Shown here in pieces: positions 25,701 through 34,081 of a DNA stretch of 64,000 nt. Source of the DNA: Cohnella thailandensis (GTDB lineage Bacteria; Bacillota; Bacilli; Paenibacillales; Paenibacillaceae). The number at the start of each line of letters is the position of its first letter. Within the stretch, counting starts at the first letter, position 1. Where the stretch lies: contig NZ_JACJVQ010000014.1 of the NCBI RefSeq assembly GCF_014212135.1, forward strand, positions 186,001-250,000, written 5' to 3'. The translations under genes and the position numbers were made by a program. The notes below the pieces were generated by a model. It was given only the letters and a program-made list of their open reading frames with translations. It did no database searches and was not told where the DNA came from.

Positions 25701-25905
25701 GATCGATATCGACGACGACGGAGTCGGCATGCCGGACGACTTGCTGTACCGGCTTCGTTCCGGGGAACGACCGGAGAAGGCGGGCATCGGAATGACGAAC
25801 GCTCGCAAGAGGCTCTCCGCGCTGCCCGGGGCGAGCATCGCCATCGAGTCCGAGCTCGAGCGGGGAACGAAGATCGTTATCTACCTGCCTAAGCTGGGCG
25901 GATAA
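22774..25905 (+). CDS. Hybrid sensor with two kinase modules: 7TMR-DISM, HisKA-HATPase, receiver, LytS-type His_kinase-HATPase
   Basis: 1043 aa. N-terminal helix (about 23-40), an extracellular galactose-binding-like DISM domain, seven membrane helices (about 225-430), then HisKA with H463 (TSHELKTPLHG) and HATPase (IHNAIKH, DTGVGIP, GMGLGLYI), a receiver with D764 (LLILDVMMPE), and a second, LytS-type kinase with H855 (QAQIKPHFIYNAISSI) and its own HATPase (FVENAIRHG, DDGVGM, GIGMTNARKRL). Both kinases look intact. The gene for a receiver-BTAD regulator follows 29 bp later and is the obvious output. The external ligand may be a carbohydrate, given the N-terminal fold. Confidence 0.92.
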   Translation: MGERSAQMGITGGSKWWRRGYRAIGIMLIPILSFALLAAINEYTVPDKSAPAAKRGVVDLSGWPFGPMRTVLLDGEWSFYPKKLYEPADFEAGRVPAPSGPYASIPNAWYGGSPADEASGTAYGTYRLTVKVKEEDVGYGIRLPNVNGAHKLYVNGHLVGGQGVVADNGRDYVKDNKPYLTFVRPEGGRLDIVLQSANLEEPMLWGGFEDVQLGLQTDMLLIERIHFAIEFSGVFILLLFAGYHMTIYVLRTKDRAYLYSSLYFLTMLILMATGGEKLTLQLLPGLSYGTLTKLYDLGGFLNIVLLGGFLHTLDGKLLSRKQLLIGVSPILVYLTAVVLLPYPDYRLLGNMPWYYATFLVAFYLCRAIRLFAKRDGRLLRQESLLLVGVLVSIALILLFGMLYSLSLVQTEIGRRISFLSVLAFMNALLALRLANATDRTEQLTEQLVKRDKLKDEFLANTSHELKTPLHGIQNISSFLLEEKAGTLTERQRSELSLIQDTSTKLSALVNDLLDVVRLKHGDLRLQEMALDARVAAQTAFQVLEFELAGKDVRWENEIPPDTFVLADENRLRQILYNLIHNAIKHTKSGRISAGAATAGAQTTLWIEDTGVGIPEESHEAIFGYFEQADREIPQDGYTGMGLGLYISRQLAERMGGRIRVDRSAPGQGTRIAFTLPSAEPAGWMSAEPYVAAASENGSRSRATELEAVGEGRPHTVLVVDDEASNVRILLNLLGDEYNVLTAFSAKEALRKLELDPRIDLLILDVMMPEMSGIDLCRAVREQRSVLELPILFATAKDSLHDIELCFRAGGNDFIAKPFDQKTLAARVRTLLAMKTSMDQAVENEMAFLQAQIKPHFIYNAISSIVSFCYTDSDRAAYLLTMLSRYLRMVFDRDGRTPQVPLRQELDLIRAYVEIEKARFGDRLVYRLQAEPELEDYYVPSLAIQPFVENAIRHGLFEKEGIGTVTLTVSDGDGYLRIDIDDDGVGMPDDLLYRLRSGERPEKAGIGMTNARKRLSALPGASIAIESELERGTKIVIYLPKLGG

Positions 25906-25934
25906 AGGGCAAGGCAGGGGAGAGGAGGAACGAC

Positions 25935-27077
25935 ATGCTACGCGCGATGATCGTTGAAGACGAGCTTCCGACCTTGGAGCTCATGGAGAGACTGATCGGC
26001 AGGCATCCGGCGTTCGAGGTGGCGGGGGCTTTCGCGAATCCGCTCGAGGCGCTGGACCGTTTCGGGGAATTGAAGCCCGATGTGGCTTTTCTCGACGTCG
26101 AGATGCCCAAGATGGGAGGTCTCGCTTTGGCGGATAAGCTTATGGAGCTGGACGACGGGCTTCAGGTGGTGTTCACGACGGCGTACCCCGGCTATGCGGT
26201 AGACGCTTTTCGGGTGAACGCGGCGGATTATTTGGTGAAGCCCGTGCTGCTGGAGGATCTGGAGAGGGTCGTGCCCCGGGTCGTCCGGAACCGCAGCCTG
26301 CATGCCGCCTTGCGCCAGCCCGCCGAGGCCGGGGAACCGCCCGTGCGATGCTTGGGAACGTTCGAGACGCGAACGGCGGAAGGCAGCCTCGTCAATTGGC
26401 CGACCCGGAAGACGGAGGAGCTGTTCGGCTACCTGCTGGCCCACCCGAACCGACTGACGGGCAAGTGGCAGTTGGCCGACCTGCTGTGGCCGGACGTGGA
26501 GGAGAGCCGCTCTCTGCACAACCTGCACAATACGATCTACCGGCTTAAGAAAACGCTCAAGGATGCGGGGCTCAAAGCGGAGCTCACCCATACGAACGAA
26601 GGCTATCTCTTCGCGATGCCCCCCTCCGATTCGGATCTGGGCAGGCTTCGGGTTTGCCTGTCGGGCGTCTCCAAGCTGGACGGAACGAACGTCTCGGAGG
26701 CGGAGGAACGGTTCCGTTCCGTCAAGGGAGCTTTGTTCGGCGGCAAGGATTATGCCTGGTGCGCGGGGGCCTCCGCGGAGGTCTCCTCTCTCTATAGGAC
26801 GCTTGCGCGAATGCTGACCGATTGGCACCGGGAGCGTGGGGATGCCGCTTCGGCGAAGGAGCTCCTTAGAGCGTACCTGGAACAAGCGCCGCTGGACGAG
26901 GAGATGCACAAGGAGCTGCTTCGTCTCTATGCGGAGGATGGGGAAACGGGGCTGTTCCGGCGGCAATACGAATCCTATGAGCGGATTTTGGAGGACGAGC
27001 TCGGTATCGAGCCTCCGGAGGAAATACGGCAGTTGGCGCAAAGGATGAAGCGAGAGAGGGAGAGAGACGGAGAATGA
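25935..27077 (+). CDS. Response regulator with winged-helix and BTAD (SARP-like) output
   Basis: 380 aa. Receiver at 1-120 (VEDE; FLDVEMPKMGG with the phospho-Asp; TTAYPGYAVDAFRVNAADYLVKP), an OmpR-like winged helix at about 140-230 (RKTEELFGYLLAHPNRLTGKWQLADLLWPD, LHNTIYRLKK), and a bacterial transcriptional-activation domain at about 240-375 (LLRAYLEQAPLDEEMHKELLRLYAEDG, LEDELGIEPPEEI). Output partner of the hybrid kinase upstream. GAGGAGG precedes the ATG. The stop overlaps the next gene by ATGA. Confidence 0.92.
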   Translation: MLRAMIVEDELPTLELMERLIGRHPAFEVAGAFANPLEALDRFGELKPDVAFLDVEMPKMGGLALADKLMELDDGLQVVFTTAYPGYAVDAFRVNAADYLVKPVLLEDLERVVPRVVRNRSLHAALRQPAEAGEPPVRCLGTFETRTAEGSLVNWPTRKTEELFGYLLAHPNRLTGKWQLADLLWPDVEESRSLHNLHNTIYRLKKTLKDAGLKAELTHTNEGYLFAMPPSDSDLGRLRVCLSGVSKLDGTNVSEAEERFRSVKGALFGGKDYAWCAGASAEVSSLYRTLARMLTDWHRERGDAASAKELLRAYLEQAPLDEEMHKELLRLYAEDGETGLFRRQYESYERILEDELGIEPPEEIRQLAQRMKRERERDGE

Positions 27078-27562
27078 GGACGAACGAGTACTATTTGCCG
27101 ACGGAATGGCGAGTGAAAGGCAGCATAAGGGAGATCTACGAGATCTGTTCGGACTTTTACGACTACCAGCGGTGGTGGCCGGAAGTCTATCTGAACATCC
27201 GCAAGGAACGCATCGACGAGGAAACGGGCAACCAAGTTTACGCTCTTCTCACGAGAGGCAAGCTTCCCTATAAGCTGAGATGGAATTCCTGCAAGACGTC
27301 GGAGGACGCTCCCCGTTCGGTGTCGCTGAAGGCTTCCGGCGACCTCGCCGGACGCGGCACGTGGTCCTTCGAGCAGGACGGCGAATACGTGAAAATCCGC
27401 TTCGACTGGTACGTGAATGCCGAGAAGCCGGTCCTGAAATACCTGTCTTGGCTGATGAAGCCGATTTTCCGCTCGAATCATTATTGGGCCATGGGCAAGG
27501 GGCTGGACAGCTTGGAGCGGGAGCTGGAACGGCGACGCGCTGCGGCGTTGAATCAAGGATGA
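27074..27562 (+). CDS. SRPBCC (START/polyketide-cyclase-like) family protein
   Basis: 162 aa. Helix-grip pattern: TEWRVKGSIREIYEICSDFYDYQRWWPEVYL, SVSLKASGDLAGRGTWSFEQ, VKIRFDWYVNAEKPVLKYLSWLMKPIFRSNHYWAMGKGLDSL is split over the segment 95-150, typical of polyketide_cyc2-like ligand binders. No catalytic residues can be assigned. The ATGA overlap with the response-regulator gene shows co-translation, yet a link in function to the signalling pair is not obvious. Confidence 0.8.
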   Translation: MRTNEYYLPTEWRVKGSIREIYEICSDFYDYQRWWPEVYLNIRKERIDEETGNQVYALLTRGKLPYKLRWNSCKTSEDAPRSVSLKASGDLAGRGTWSFEQDGEYVKIRFDWYVNAEKPVLKYLSWLMKPIFRSNHYWAMGKGLDSLERELERRRAAALNQG

Positions 27563-27594
27563 GCTTTACCTGTGCAAATACAATCGATTGGTTG

Positions 27595-27626
27595 GAGCGC
27601 CTGATTTCGGGTGCTCTTCTTTTTTT
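27595..27626 (+). terminator. Intrinsic terminator after the SRPBCC gene
   Basis: GAGCGCCTG (27595-27603), loop ATTT, CGGGTGCTC (27608-27616), then TTCTTTTTTT. Nine-pair stem with two G-U pairs. It separates the signalling operon from the S-layer protein gene. Confidence 0.9.
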
Positions 27627-27712
27627 GCGGCAGCGGATTTGGGAGAGATTTGAGAGAAGGGCTTGCTATTCTTCGACATAGGAAAATCAGGATGCCGAAG
27701 GAGAGTCGAGCG

Positions 27713-30700
27713 ATGAACGGAATGGGCAAAAATCGATACGCGAGGAGGCTGCGTCGGAGACGAACGCTGCTGATCGCATTGGCTTGGGTCATGGCGGCGA
27801 CGCTAGCGGCATATGCGGGGCCGAGCAGGGCGAGCGCCGCGGTGGGCAATGCTACTTTCGTCAGCTCCACCCCGGCGGACGGGGCTTACGTGAATCAATT
27901 TTCCAGGTTGGAAGCTGCTTGGTCGGACCCTCTGGGGGACGAGTTCCATAATGGCGGATACTTGTTGCGCCGTGTCAATGATGGAAAATATATGCAATTC
28001 AGCACCGATCCGAACGAGGTATGGAACGGCAACGCGGATTCATGGCTCACTCTGCGGATCGACACCGGAGGAAGGTACCACTTGGATTTGGAACCGTGGC
28101 AGCACGAGCCTCTGCAGCAGGACGGGGCTTACGAGATCACCTTTTTCGCCAACGATTACGACGGGATCACTGAGAACTCGAATTTTCATACGATCCGGTT
28201 CACCTTGGATAGGATTGCGCCCGGCCTATCGAATGCGGTCATTAACAAGGAATACTTGACTTTCGATTTGTCGGAACAGCCTGACGGCAAGAGCTGGCAG
28301 ACGACGGACTTCGACGTTCGCGTGAACGACGTTTCGGTTCCGCTTGAATACGTGGCACCGGACTCGAATTCGAATTCGGACATGATCTCAATAAAATTGA
28401 TCACAGCCGTAACGAAGGAGGATGCGGTCACGGTCGCTTATGCGGGATCTTCTTTCGCGGATGCCGCGGGGAATTCCGTGATAACGGATCCCGTCTCCGC
28501 GAGCAATGTGACGCCCGGCAGCTTTCAGGAGCCGCCGGCCATGCCATTTCGGATGCAGGCGGGCTATACCCTGAAGGCTGGAGAGCCTATCGTGCGGTTC
28601 ACGCCTTCGTCGAGCGGAGCGACCGAGATTCTGTTTACGCCGCCGAACGAGCCCGGCAACCCCCCGACGGTGAATACGGCCGCTATTAGAAAAACGGACT
28701 TCGTCCTTAGGGATCTCGTCAGCGAGGAGGCATTTATTCCGGCAACAGCGTGGGGAACGAACGATGCGGAAATTAACGTTTATCGGATTTATTGGGGGCT
28801 GCCTTTGGGCGTCACTTTACAAAAGGGGCATACGTACGAATTAGCCTTCTCGGACACGGCTGGAGGCAACGAATTGACGCTGCCTCTTAACCCGACGACC
28901 GAGGCAAGCGCTTATTTCTCCTTGGAGCATTCGGCGGTGCTCATGGACGAGTATTCTTTTGCGGATCTGGGGATTCCGGCCGCTCCTCCTGTCGACAAGT
29001 CGAGATTGACCGATACTGTCAACGACGCCCAAGCGGAACATGACGCGGCCGAGGAAGGCGAAGCGCACGGTCAATATACGGCCGACTCGAAGGCTGCGCT
29101 GCAAACGGCGATCGACGAGGCGGCAGCGATTTTGGACGATGGGGGCGCAACGCAGGAGGAAGTGGACGCGGCGGCTGCGGAGCTGGAGGAAGCGCTGGAA
29201 GAGTTCTTCTCCAAAATGGTGGTCGTGGATACGTCCTCGCTTGAGGAGGCGATCGATGAAGCCCAAGCTTTGTACGATGCGGCGGTAGAAGGACCCGGGG
29301 ACGGGCATTTCCCGGAAGGGGCGAAGGAAGAGCTTCAAACGGCGATCTTGGCGGCATGGGGGGTACTGGATAGCCGGGAATCGACGCAAGCGCAGGTGGA
29401 TGCGGCTTCCTCGGATTTAGGATTAGCCATCGCCGCTTTTGAATCGCAAAGGATCGTTGTAGATAAGACTCAACTGACGAACGCGATCAATGAAGCGCAA
29501 GACGAACACGATGCTGCCGTAGAAGGCGAGGCGAACGGCCAGTACGCGGCAGGTGCGAAGGCTGCGCTGCAAGAGGTTATCAACGCGGCGAGAGTGGCGT
29601 TCAACTATGCGGGTTCGACGCAAGCGGAAGTAGACGAAGCTCTGGCGGATTTGGAGGACGCGCTGGCCGAGTTCTATTCCAAGCGGGTAATCGTGGACTT
29701 CTCGGAGTTGCGAACATGGATCGGTACCGCGCAAGCGAAATATGCTGCGGCAGTCGAAGGCGAGGCGAACGGCCAATATGCGGCAGGGGCGAAGGCTGAC
29801 CTGCAAGCGGCGATCAACGCTGCTCAAGATGTGTTGGACGATACGGGAGCGACTCAAGCAGAAGTGAATGCTGCTCTAACCGCATTGGAAGAAGCCATCG
29901 CCGCATTCGAAGCAAAAAAGGTCGCCGTGAATCTGACAGAGCTGACGAACGCAATCCGTGAAGCACAAGACGAACACGACGCGGCCGAGGAAGGCGAAGC
30001 GAATGGCCAGTACGCAGTCGGTGCTAGGGCTGATTTGCGAGCGGCGATCGACGCTGCTCAAGATGTGTTGGATGATGCAGGAGCAACTCAGGCGGAGGTA
30101 GACGAAGCGCTGTCGGCTCTGGAAGCTGCGCTGGTCGAGTTTTACTCCCGAGTAGTAGTCGTGAATACATCGACGCTCGAGGAGGCGGTTGAAGAAGCGC
30201 AATCGTTGTTCGATGCAGCGGTAGAAGGATCCGGGAACGGACAATTTCCTGAAGGAACGAAGGAAGAGCTTCGGGCGGCGATCTTAGCGGCATGGGCTGT
30301 ATTGGACAGCCGGGAATCGACCCAAGCGCAAGTGGATGCGGCGGTCACGGATTTGCGGTTAGCCATCGCCGCTTTTGAATCGAAGCAGATCGTCGTAGAG
30401 AAAAATCAACTGACGAACGCAATCCGTGAAGCACAAGACGAACACGATGCAGCTGTAGAAGGCGAAGCGAACGGCCAATACGCGACAGGTGCAAAGGCTG
30501 CGCTGCAAGAGGCGATCGACGCTGCTCAAGATGTGTTGGACGACGCAGGAGCAACTCAAGCGAAGGTAGACGAAGCGGTGTCGGCTCTGGAGGCTGCGTT
30601 GGCCGAGTTCTATTCCAAGCAGGTGTTCGTGGATACATCTTCGCTCGAGGACAAGGTTGAAGAAGCGCAATCTTTGTTCGATGCAGCGGTAGAAGGAACA

Positions 30701-33100
30701 GGGAACGGCCAATTTCCTGAAGGAACGAAGGAAGAGCTTCGAGCAGCGATCTTGGCCGCATGGGCTGTTCTGGATCGCAGGGATTCGACGCAAGCGCAGG
30801 TGGATGCGGCTGTCACGGATTTGAGGTTAGCCATCGCCGCTTTTGAATCGAAGCAGATCGTCGTAGAGAAGTATCAACTGACGAACGCAATCCGTGAAGC
30901 ACAAGACGAACACGATGCGGCCGAGGAAGGCGAAGCGAACGGCCAATACGCAGTCGGTGCTAAGGCTGATTTGCAAGCGGCGATCAACGCTGCCCAAGAT
31001 GTGTTGGACGATACGGGGGCGACTCAAGCGAAGGTAGACGAAGCGGTGTCGGCTCTGGAGGCTGCTCTCGACGAGTTTTACTCCCGAGTAATAGTCGTGA
31101 ATACATCGACGCTCGAGGCGGCGGTTGAAGAAGCGCAATCTTTGTTCGATGCAGCTGTAGAAGGATCCGGGAACGGCCAGTACCCGGAGGAAGCGAAGAG
31201 AGAACTGCATACGGCGATCTTGGCCGCATGGGCTGTATTGGACAGCCGGGAATCGACGCAAGCGCAAGTGAATGCGGCTGTTTCGAATCTGGAGCAAGCG
31301 GTCGCTCTGTTCGAATCGAAACGGGTTGTCGTAGACCTGACCGCGCTGACGAATGCCGCACATGAAGCCCAAGCGGAACATGACGCCGCAGTGGAAGGCG
31401 AAGCGAACGGCCAGTACACTGCAGGCGCTAAAGCCGCGTTGCAAGCTTCGATCGACAAAGCGGCGGCCCTCTTGGACGATCCGGGAGCGACACAAGCGGA
31501 AGTAGACGAAGCCGTAACGATCCTTCAAGAAGCATTAACGGCATTTCACGCTAAGAAAGTGAACGTGGACTTCTTCGAGCTTCGGACTTTGATCGAATCC
31601 GCGCAAGCGAAGCATGACGCGGCGCTCGAAGGGACGGCGAACGGTCAATACGAAGCCGGTGCTAAAGCTGCGTTGCAAGCGGCAATCGATGACGCGGCAA
31701 CCGTCAAGGATCGAGCCGACTCAACGCAAGCGCAAGCGGCTGCCGCAGTCGCCGCATTGAAGGCTGCGCTCGACGCCTTCGAGGCGAAGAAAGTGACCGT
31801 CAGCGTTACTCCCGGCGGAGGCGGTGGGGGCGTCAGCATTCCAGCTAGCTCGGCGACTTATACCTTGGAGGTGTCCCTAGGCCAAGGAGTAATGGGGCAG
31901 TTGCTCGTTAAACAAACGAAAAACTCCGACGGCAGCATCAAAGACTCGCTCGAGCTGACGGACAACTTTATCGAACTTGCGGCCAAACGGTTGCAAGAAG
32001 CAGGACAGCAACGTTTAACGATCGAACTGACCGATAAGCTGACGGCAGCAAGCGATTACGCATTCCAATTATCTTCCCAAGCATCGGCTTGGTTGGAGGC
32101 GGCAGGAATCGCGCTGGATATTCGTACGCCGGCGGCGAACGTGCTTGTCCCTTCTGCATCGGTTCCAGGATCGAATGCTCCTCTGACGATAGAGATCTCT
32201 ACCGTTCAAGACCTTTCCGATCAAGCGGCTATTGAGCAGCGGGCGGAACGTTCGGCTGAAGTGCGGAACAAGGCCGGAAATGGCGAAGTGTCGCTGATCG
32301 GAAGACCGGTTCGGATCGTTACGAATCTGAAAGGGATCCCTCTTACGATCGGGATGCCGCTTACAGGGCAGACGGGTACGGACGACATTGGCCTTTACAT
32401 GGAGTTAGAGGACGGGACGGTACAGCTTGTTCAAGGACTTGGGTCGGAACTCCTTCCGTCTGCTTCCGGCACGTTCGCGATCGTCAACATCGCGGGATGG
32501 TCGGATATCGGCAAAGCGCAAGAAGCGGAATGGACGCTGCAAAGCCTTCCTTATATGTCCGGCTATGCGGGAGGTCTGTTTAAGCCGAACGCGAACGTGA
32601 CCCGAGCGGAGATGGCGGCGATTTTATCCCGAATTATTACCGGAAAAGCGGCAAGCGAGACGTTCTCCTTCACGGACGTTCCGGCTTGGGCGAGCGATGC
32701 GATCCGATTGGTGGCCGGTCTAGGGATCATGAGCGGCTCGCCGAATGGGAATTTCCGTTCGGACAAGCCGATCACGCGAGCGGAGATGGCGACGATTCTG
32801 TCCAGGCTGCTGCCGTACGCGGCTGTCGATAACGAACCGGCATCGGCTTCGGCAGGCTTCACCGATACGGCGGGCCATTGGGCGGAGGCTTTGATCCGAC
32901 AGGCTCAAGCGGCTGGCTTCATGAAAGGTTTCGCGGACGGCTCCTTTAAGCCGAATCAAGCGCTTAGCCGCGCGGAAACGGTCGCCATTCTGAACAAGCT
33001 GATCGGTCTAACGGCCGGAAGCGGCGAAGCGCCTCTGTATACGGATGTGCCGCAGGCCCATTGGGCATATAAGGATATCCAGGCTGCTGCCAGAAGCTAA
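27713..33100 (+). CDS. S-layer-homology surface protein with twelve tandem FIVAR-like repeats
   Basis: 1795 aa from ATG 27713 (GAAGGAG at 27698-27704). Signal peptide of about 42 residues (RRRRTLLIALAWVMAATLAA, ending ASA), an Ig-like/bacterial-surface N-terminal region with two domains (to about residue 425), twelve FIVAR-type helical repeats of about 78 residues (nt 28993-31800; AQxxHDAAVEGEANGQYxxGAK...LQxAI...STQAxVDxAL), a GGGGG hinge, a beta-rich domain, and three C-terminal SLH domains (GGLFKPNANVTRAEMAAIL; NGNFRSDKPITRAEMATIL; DGSFKPNQALSRAETVAIL) that bind pyruvylated cell-wall polymer. A fourth SLH start (YTDVPQAHWAYKDIQ) closes the protein. A long stalk lifting the N-terminal domains off the wall is the likely design. 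The upstream in-frame extension begins inside the terminator and is rejected. Confidence 0.92.
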   Translation: MNGMGKNRYARRLRRRRTLLIALAWVMAATLAAYAGPSRASAAVGNATFVSSTPADGAYVNQFSRLEAAWSDPLGDEFHNGGYLLRRVNDGKYMQFSTDPNEVWNGNADSWLTLRIDTGGRYHLDLEPWQHEPLQQDGAYEITFFANDYDGITENSNFHTIRFTLDRIAPGLSNAVINKEYLTFDLSEQPDGKSWQTTDFDVRVNDVSVPLEYVAPDSNSNSDMISIKLITAVTKEDAVTVAYAGSSFADAAGNSVITDPVSASNVTPGSFQEPPAMPFRMQAGYTLKAGEPIVRFTPSSSGATEILFTPPNEPGNPPTVNTAAIRKTDFVLRDLVSEEAFIPATAWGTNDAEINVYRIYWGLPLGVTLQKGHTYELAFSDTAGGNELTLPLNPTTEASAYFSLEHSAVLMDEYSFADLGIPAAPPVDKSRLTDTVNDAQAEHDAAEEGEAHGQYTADSKAALQTAIDEAAAILDDGGATQEEVDAAAAELEEALEEFFSKMVVVDTSSLEEAIDEAQALYDAAVEGPGDGHFPEGAKEELQTAILAAWGVLDSRESTQAQVDAASSDLGLAIAAFESQRIVVDKTQLTNAINEAQDEHDAAVEGEANGQYAAGAKAALQEVINAARVAFNYAGSTQAEVDEALADLEDALAEFYSKRVIVDFSELRTWIGTAQAKYAAAVEGEANGQYAAGAKADLQAAINAAQDVLDDTGATQAEVNAALTALEEAIAAFEAKKVAVNLTELTNAIREAQDEHDAAEEGEANGQYAVGARADLRAAIDAAQDVLDDAGATQAEVDEALSALEAALVEFYSRVVVVNTSTLEEAVEEAQSLFDAAVEGSGNGQFPEGTKEELRAAILAAWAVLDSRESTQAQVDAAVTDLRLAIAAFESKQIVVEKNQLTNAIREAQDEHDAAVEGEANGQYATGAKAALQEAIDAAQDVLDDAGATQAKVDEAVSALEAALAEFYSKQVFVDTSSLEDKVEEAQSLFDAAVEGTGNGQFPEGTKEELRAAILAAWAVLDRRDSTQAQVDAAVTDLRLAIAAFESKQIVVEKYQLTNAIREAQDEHDAAEEGEANGQYAVGAKADLQAAINAAQDVLDDTGATQAKVDEAVSALEAALDEFYSRVIVVNTSTLEAAVEEAQSLFDAAVEGSGNGQYPEEAKRELHTAILAAWAVLDSRESTQAQVNAAVSNLEQAVALFESKRVVVDLTALTNAAHEAQAEHDAAVEGEANGQYTAGAKAALQASIDKAAALLDDPGATQAEVDEAVTILQEALTAFHAKKVNVDFFELRTLIESAQAKHDAALEGTANGQYEAGAKAALQAAIDDAATVKDRADSTQAQAAAAVAALKAALDAFEAKKVTVSVTPGGGGGGVSIPASSATYTLEVSLGQGVMGQLLVKQTKNSDGSIKDSLELTDNFIELAAKRLQEAGQQRLTIELTDKLTAASDYAFQLSSQASAWLEAAGIALDIRTPAANVLVPSASVPGSNAPLTIEISTVQDLSDQAAIEQRAERSAEVRNKAGNGEVSLIGRPVRIVTNLKGIPLTIGMPLTGQTGTDDIGLYMELEDGTVQLVQGLGSELLPSASGTFAIVNIAGWSDIGKAQEAEWTLQSLPYMSGYAGGLFKPNANVTRAEMAAILSRIITGKAASETFSFTDVPAWASDAIRLVAGLGIMSGSPNGNFRSDKPITRAEMATILSRLLPYAAVDNEPASASAGFTDTAGHWAEALIRQAQAAGFMKGFADGSFKPNQALSRAETVAILNKLIGLTAGSGEAPLYTDVPQAHWAYKDIQAAARS
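28993..31800 (+). repeat. Twelve tandem about-234-bp coding repeats (FIVAR units)
   Basis: Twelve consecutive units of about 78 codons, each opening V(D/N/E)xxxL and ending with a (E/A)F(E/Y)(A/S)K(K/R)V-like turn. Three sequence classes are visible: units 2, 6, 8 and 10 have GHFPEG/GQFPEG...AAILAAW; units 3, 5, 7, 9 and 11 have LTNAIREAQDEHDAA; units 4 and 12 have ELRTxIxxAQAK. Units 6-7 and 8-9 are nearly identical pairs, evidence for recent duplication of a two-unit (about 468-bp) block. Confidence 0.9.
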
Positions 33101-33112
33101 TTTTTCTATATT

Positions 33113-33147
33113 AAGAGACCGTTCCTGTGATCGTAGGACGGTCTCTT
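33113..33147 (+). terminator. Terminator-like hairpin after the SLH protein gene
   Basis: AAGAGACCG (33113-33121) pairs with CGGTCTCTT (33139-33147); TCCT and AGGA extend the stem with one bulge. U content afterwards is modest (ATCATG), so termination may be partial. Confidence 0.65.
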
Positions 33148-33153
33148 ATCATG

Positions 33154-33336
33154 TAACGGAAATGAGAGACCTTATTTGGAGCAAATCTGCCTCTTCTGAA
33201 TTCTAACGGAAGTGGCAGCCCTTATTTTGGGAAGAATGACCACAATCGAGGCTTATAATCAGGAATAGCGTCTCTCATTTCCGTTACAATTCAAAGAAGC
33301 TCTTTTTTGACTAAATAACGGCACTCATTTCCGTTA
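33154..33336 (+). repeat. Two direct and two inverted copies of TAACGGAAATGAGAG, 50 bp apart
   Basis: Forward copies at 33154-33168 (TAACGGAAATGAGAG) and 33204-33218 (TAACGGAAGTGGCAG), and reverse copies at 33272-33286 (CTCTCATTTCCGTTA) and 33322-33336 (CACTCATTTCCGTTA). Each pair is spaced exactly 50 bp and the pairs face each other. Forward copies are followed by CCTTATTT, the last reverse copy is preceded by AAATAACGG. Non-coding. Confidence 0.85.
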
Positions 33337-33339
33337 GCT

Positions 33340-34078
33340 GTAGTTGCGGACCAAATTCCTGAGCTTACGACCTCCGCGTTGCCATAAGCCATTATATGAC
33401 GGTCGACGGATCGGATTCCGGAGATCGATAATATATATAGGTAGAAACTCGACAGAAATCCGCTGAGCCTTAATGCTCGGCGGATGATTCTTTTCCGGGG
33501 GATCCGCTGTATCTCCATTACCACTATTTACCGATCGATCTAGGCTAAGAGACAGAGATCCAAAGTATGTGCCATTCCCGAGCGATACCCGGATGACCGC
33601 GTTTTCCTCTCATTTTTCTCATGCATGTCAGGTTTGGCTTCTCATTTTCGAGAATGGGCTGAGGAATCCCTCAGAATGTAAGCGCTTCGAAAACCGATTT
33701 CTTCGATGGGATTTCTAAAATCTTAATAAAACTCATCGATCTCGCCGGCGGTGCTTCTGAGACATAGGTCCCATACAGATATCTTCTATATAGGAAGAAA
33801 CGCGAAAATTGGAACGGATGGATACTCCTCCTTTTTGTACGGAATTATGACATCCGGCAGGACTGAGATGGATAAAGTTGGGAAAATTTACTGAAAACCC
33901 AAGTTGTTGCCATGACCAAGGACTCAACTGCTCTTATCTAAGTACCACTCGTTAAATCGGTACTCCCGGAGTATGGGCATGTCGATTTCGGCAGGGTATG
34001 TTGAAAATAGCCACCATTTTCAGAAATGAGGGAAAATGAGGAGTAGATTGGAGTATTCTCATAATTTGCGCGGGAAGG
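33340..34078. other. Gene-poor gap; no convincing gene
   Basis: About 740 bp of lower-GC sequence with short weak frames only. Visible items: an ATCCGCTGAGC...GCTCGGCGGAT hairpin with GATTCTTTT near 33460-33495, a cre-like TGTAAGCGCTTCGA at 33677-33690 (12 of 14 positions of the CcpA consensus), and two related short segments (ATATATAGGTAGAAACTCG near 33430, CTATATAGGAAGAAACGCG near 33787). It must hold the promoter of the two-component genes that follow, but I could not fix its position. Confidence 0.5.
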
Positions 34079-34081
34079 GTG

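Noticed and set aside
33291..33524. Minus-strand 77-residue frame after the SLH gene
   Set aside because: No ribosome site, overlaps the inverted repeats and has no recognisable protein pattern.
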